From contig JAUUZB010000206.1 of assembly GCA_030590185.1 (NCBI GenBank), forward strand, positions 1 through 6,861: a stretch of 6,861 nt of DNA. The letters are read 5' to 3'. How positions within the stretch are numbered: position 1 is the first letter of the stretch; each line of letters begins with the position of its first letter. The position numbers and the translations under genes were made by a program. The stretch is from Deltaproteobacteria bacterium. Its GTDB lineage: Bacteria; Myxococcota; XYA12-FULL-58-9; JAUUZB01. Of this stretch, positions 5,826-6,861 are shown piece by piece. Under the pieces are notes generated by a model. It saw only the letters and a list, made by a program, of their open reading frames with translations, was not told the DNA's origin and ran no database searches.

Positions 5826-6861
5826 ATGCGCACCGGTCTCGATCGCCTGCTGGCTGACCCGCGTCGTTGGCTCGGCAAGCGACGGGTGGGTCTGGTGGCC
5901 AACCCCGCGACGGTCGATCAACGGCTGCGTCACGCCGTCGACCTGTTGCACGCTCACCCGGACATCAACCTGACCCTGCTGTTCGGGCCGGAGCACGGCA
6001 TGCGCGGCGCGGCTCAGGATATGATCAGCGTGGGGGATGGTTCCGATCCGATCACCGGCCTGCCGGAGGTCAGCCTCTATGGACAGAGCTTCGCCTCCCT
6101 GACGCCCCGAGCCGAGCACCTCGACCAGCTCGACGCCCTGGTCTTCGACGTGCAGGACGTCGGGGCGCGCTACTACACCTACGCGGCGACCATGATGCTG
6201 TGCATGCGGGCGGCGGCGCAGCATGGCTGCGAGGTGATCGTGCTCGACCGCCCCAACCCGATCGGCGGTACCCAGGTCGAGGGGGGTGGCCTCAGGCCCG
6301 GACTGGAGAACTTCTGCGGTCTGTTCCCGATCCCCCAACGCCACGGCATGACGGTCGGTGAGCTGGCGCGGCTCACCAACACCACCTTTGGCATCGGCTG
6401 CGAGCTGGTGGTCGTGGAGATGGAGGGCTGGCGGCGGAAGCTCTACTTCGATCAGACCGACCTGCCCTGGGTGATGCCGTCGCCGAACCTGCCGACTCTG
6501 GATACGGCGATCGTCTATCCGGGGATGTGCCTGCTCGAGGGAACCAACCTCTCGGAGGGCCGAGGCACCACCCGCCCCTTCGAGCTGTTTGGCGCGCCCT
6601 TCATCGACGGACCCGGGCTCGCGGTAAAGCTTGCGACCCTCGGGCTGGAGGGGGTGACCCTTCGCCCCTGCACCATCGAGCCGACTTTCCACAAGCACGC
6701 CGGGCGGAGTTGCGGCGCGGTTCAGCTCCACGTCATCGATCGCGCCACCTTCGCGCCCTTTCGCACCGCCCTGGCCGTGCTCTGGGCGGTCCGTCAGCTC
6801 TGGCCCGATGACTTTGCCTGGCGTAGCGAGAGCTTTGAGTTCCGGGATGACGTGCCGGCCA
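5826..6861 (+). CDS. DUF1343 / NamZ-type exo-beta-N-acetylmuramidase family protein (3' partial)
   Basis: 345 codons are visible and the frame runs off the right edge; family members are about 390-400 residues, so about 50 are missing. The family (PF07075) includes NamZ/YbbC, which releases terminal N-acetylmuramic acid from peptidoglycan fragments. Matching motifs are 'LGKRRVGLVANPATV' (16-30), 'LFGPEHGMRG' (52-61) with Glu56 in the proposed active-site region, 'FDVQDVGARYYTY' (107-119), 'DRPNPIGG' (141-148), 'PSPNLP' (218-223), and 'YPGMCLLEGTNLSEGRGTT' (231-249). The start at ATG 5826 is chosen because 'MRTGLDRLL' matches the usual beginning of the family's mature domain, although no clear Shine-Dalgarno is seen. 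There is no hydrophobic signal peptide, so the protein looks cytosolic, unlike exported NamZ enzymes. It is divergent from the kinase gene. Family membership is confident; the exact substrate is inferred. Confidence 0.88.
   Translation, partial: MRTGLDRLLADPRRWLGKRRVGLVANPATVDQRLRHAVDLLHAHPDINLTLLFGPEHGMRGAAQDMISVGDGSDPITGLPEVSLYGQSFASLTPRAEHLDQLDALVFDVQDVGARYYTYAATMMLCMRAAAQHGCEVIVLDRPNPIGGTQVEGGGLRPGLENFCGLFPIPQRHGMTVGELARLTNTTFGIGCELVVVEMEGWRRKLYFDQTDLPWVMPSPNLPTLDTAIVYPGMCLLEGTNLSEGRGTTRPFELFGAPFIDGPGLAVKLATLGLEGVTLRPCTIEPTFHKHAGRSCGAVQLHVIDRATFAPFRTALAVLWAVRQLWPDDFAWRSESFEFRDDVPA

Noticed and set aside
5694..6731. Open minus-strand frame extending the kinase by 346 residues upstream
   Set aside because: It is antisense to the NamZ-like gene, which has many family motifs. 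The extension has no domain resemblance, and an antisense open frame is common in GC-rich DNA.

Overview
This is a GC-rich bacterial window with tightly packed genes. A Lon-family protease tail, an eukaryotic-like Ser/Thr kinase fused to WD40 repeats, and acyl-CoA-type enzymes together suggest a predatory or social deltaproteobacterial lineage (Myxococcota or a relative). A planctomycete-like source cannot be excluded from the sequence alone. No tRNA, rRNA, CRISPR array, insertion sequence or phage gene was seen.

Layout. Positions 3-245 (+) hold the C-terminal end of an ATP-dependent Lon protease. A 151-base gap with two small hairpins follows. Next comes an apparent two-gene operon on the + strand: an FMN-dependent nitronate monooxygenase/FabK-like oxidoreductase (397-1455) and, 32 bases later, a crotonase-fold enoyl-CoA isomerase-like protein (1488-2210). 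Both have good Shine-Dalgarno sequences. A 45-base convergent gap separates them from a very large minus-strand gene (2256 to about 5693). It encodes a transmembrane Ser/Thr protein kinase with about 16 WD40 blades after the membrane helix. A 132-base divergent intergenic region carrying a 7-bp inverted repeat separates the kinase from a plus-strand DUF1343/NamZ-type exo-N-acetylmuramidase gene (5826 to beyond the window edge).

How the parts may fit. The oxidoreductase and the crotonase probably act on related acyl/enoyl-thioester or nitronate substrates. The kinase has a full set of catalytic motifs in its N-terminal cytosolic half. Its single membrane helix is preceded by a strongly basic stretch, so the WD40 region is predicted to lie outside the cytoplasm as a sensor or scaffold. 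The divergent NamZ-like gene links the locus to peptidoglycan turnover only by position. I found no clearly unprecedented system. The most unusual items are the kinase architecture, the crotonase with only one of the two usual catalytic glutamates, and the NamZ homologue without a visible signal peptide.
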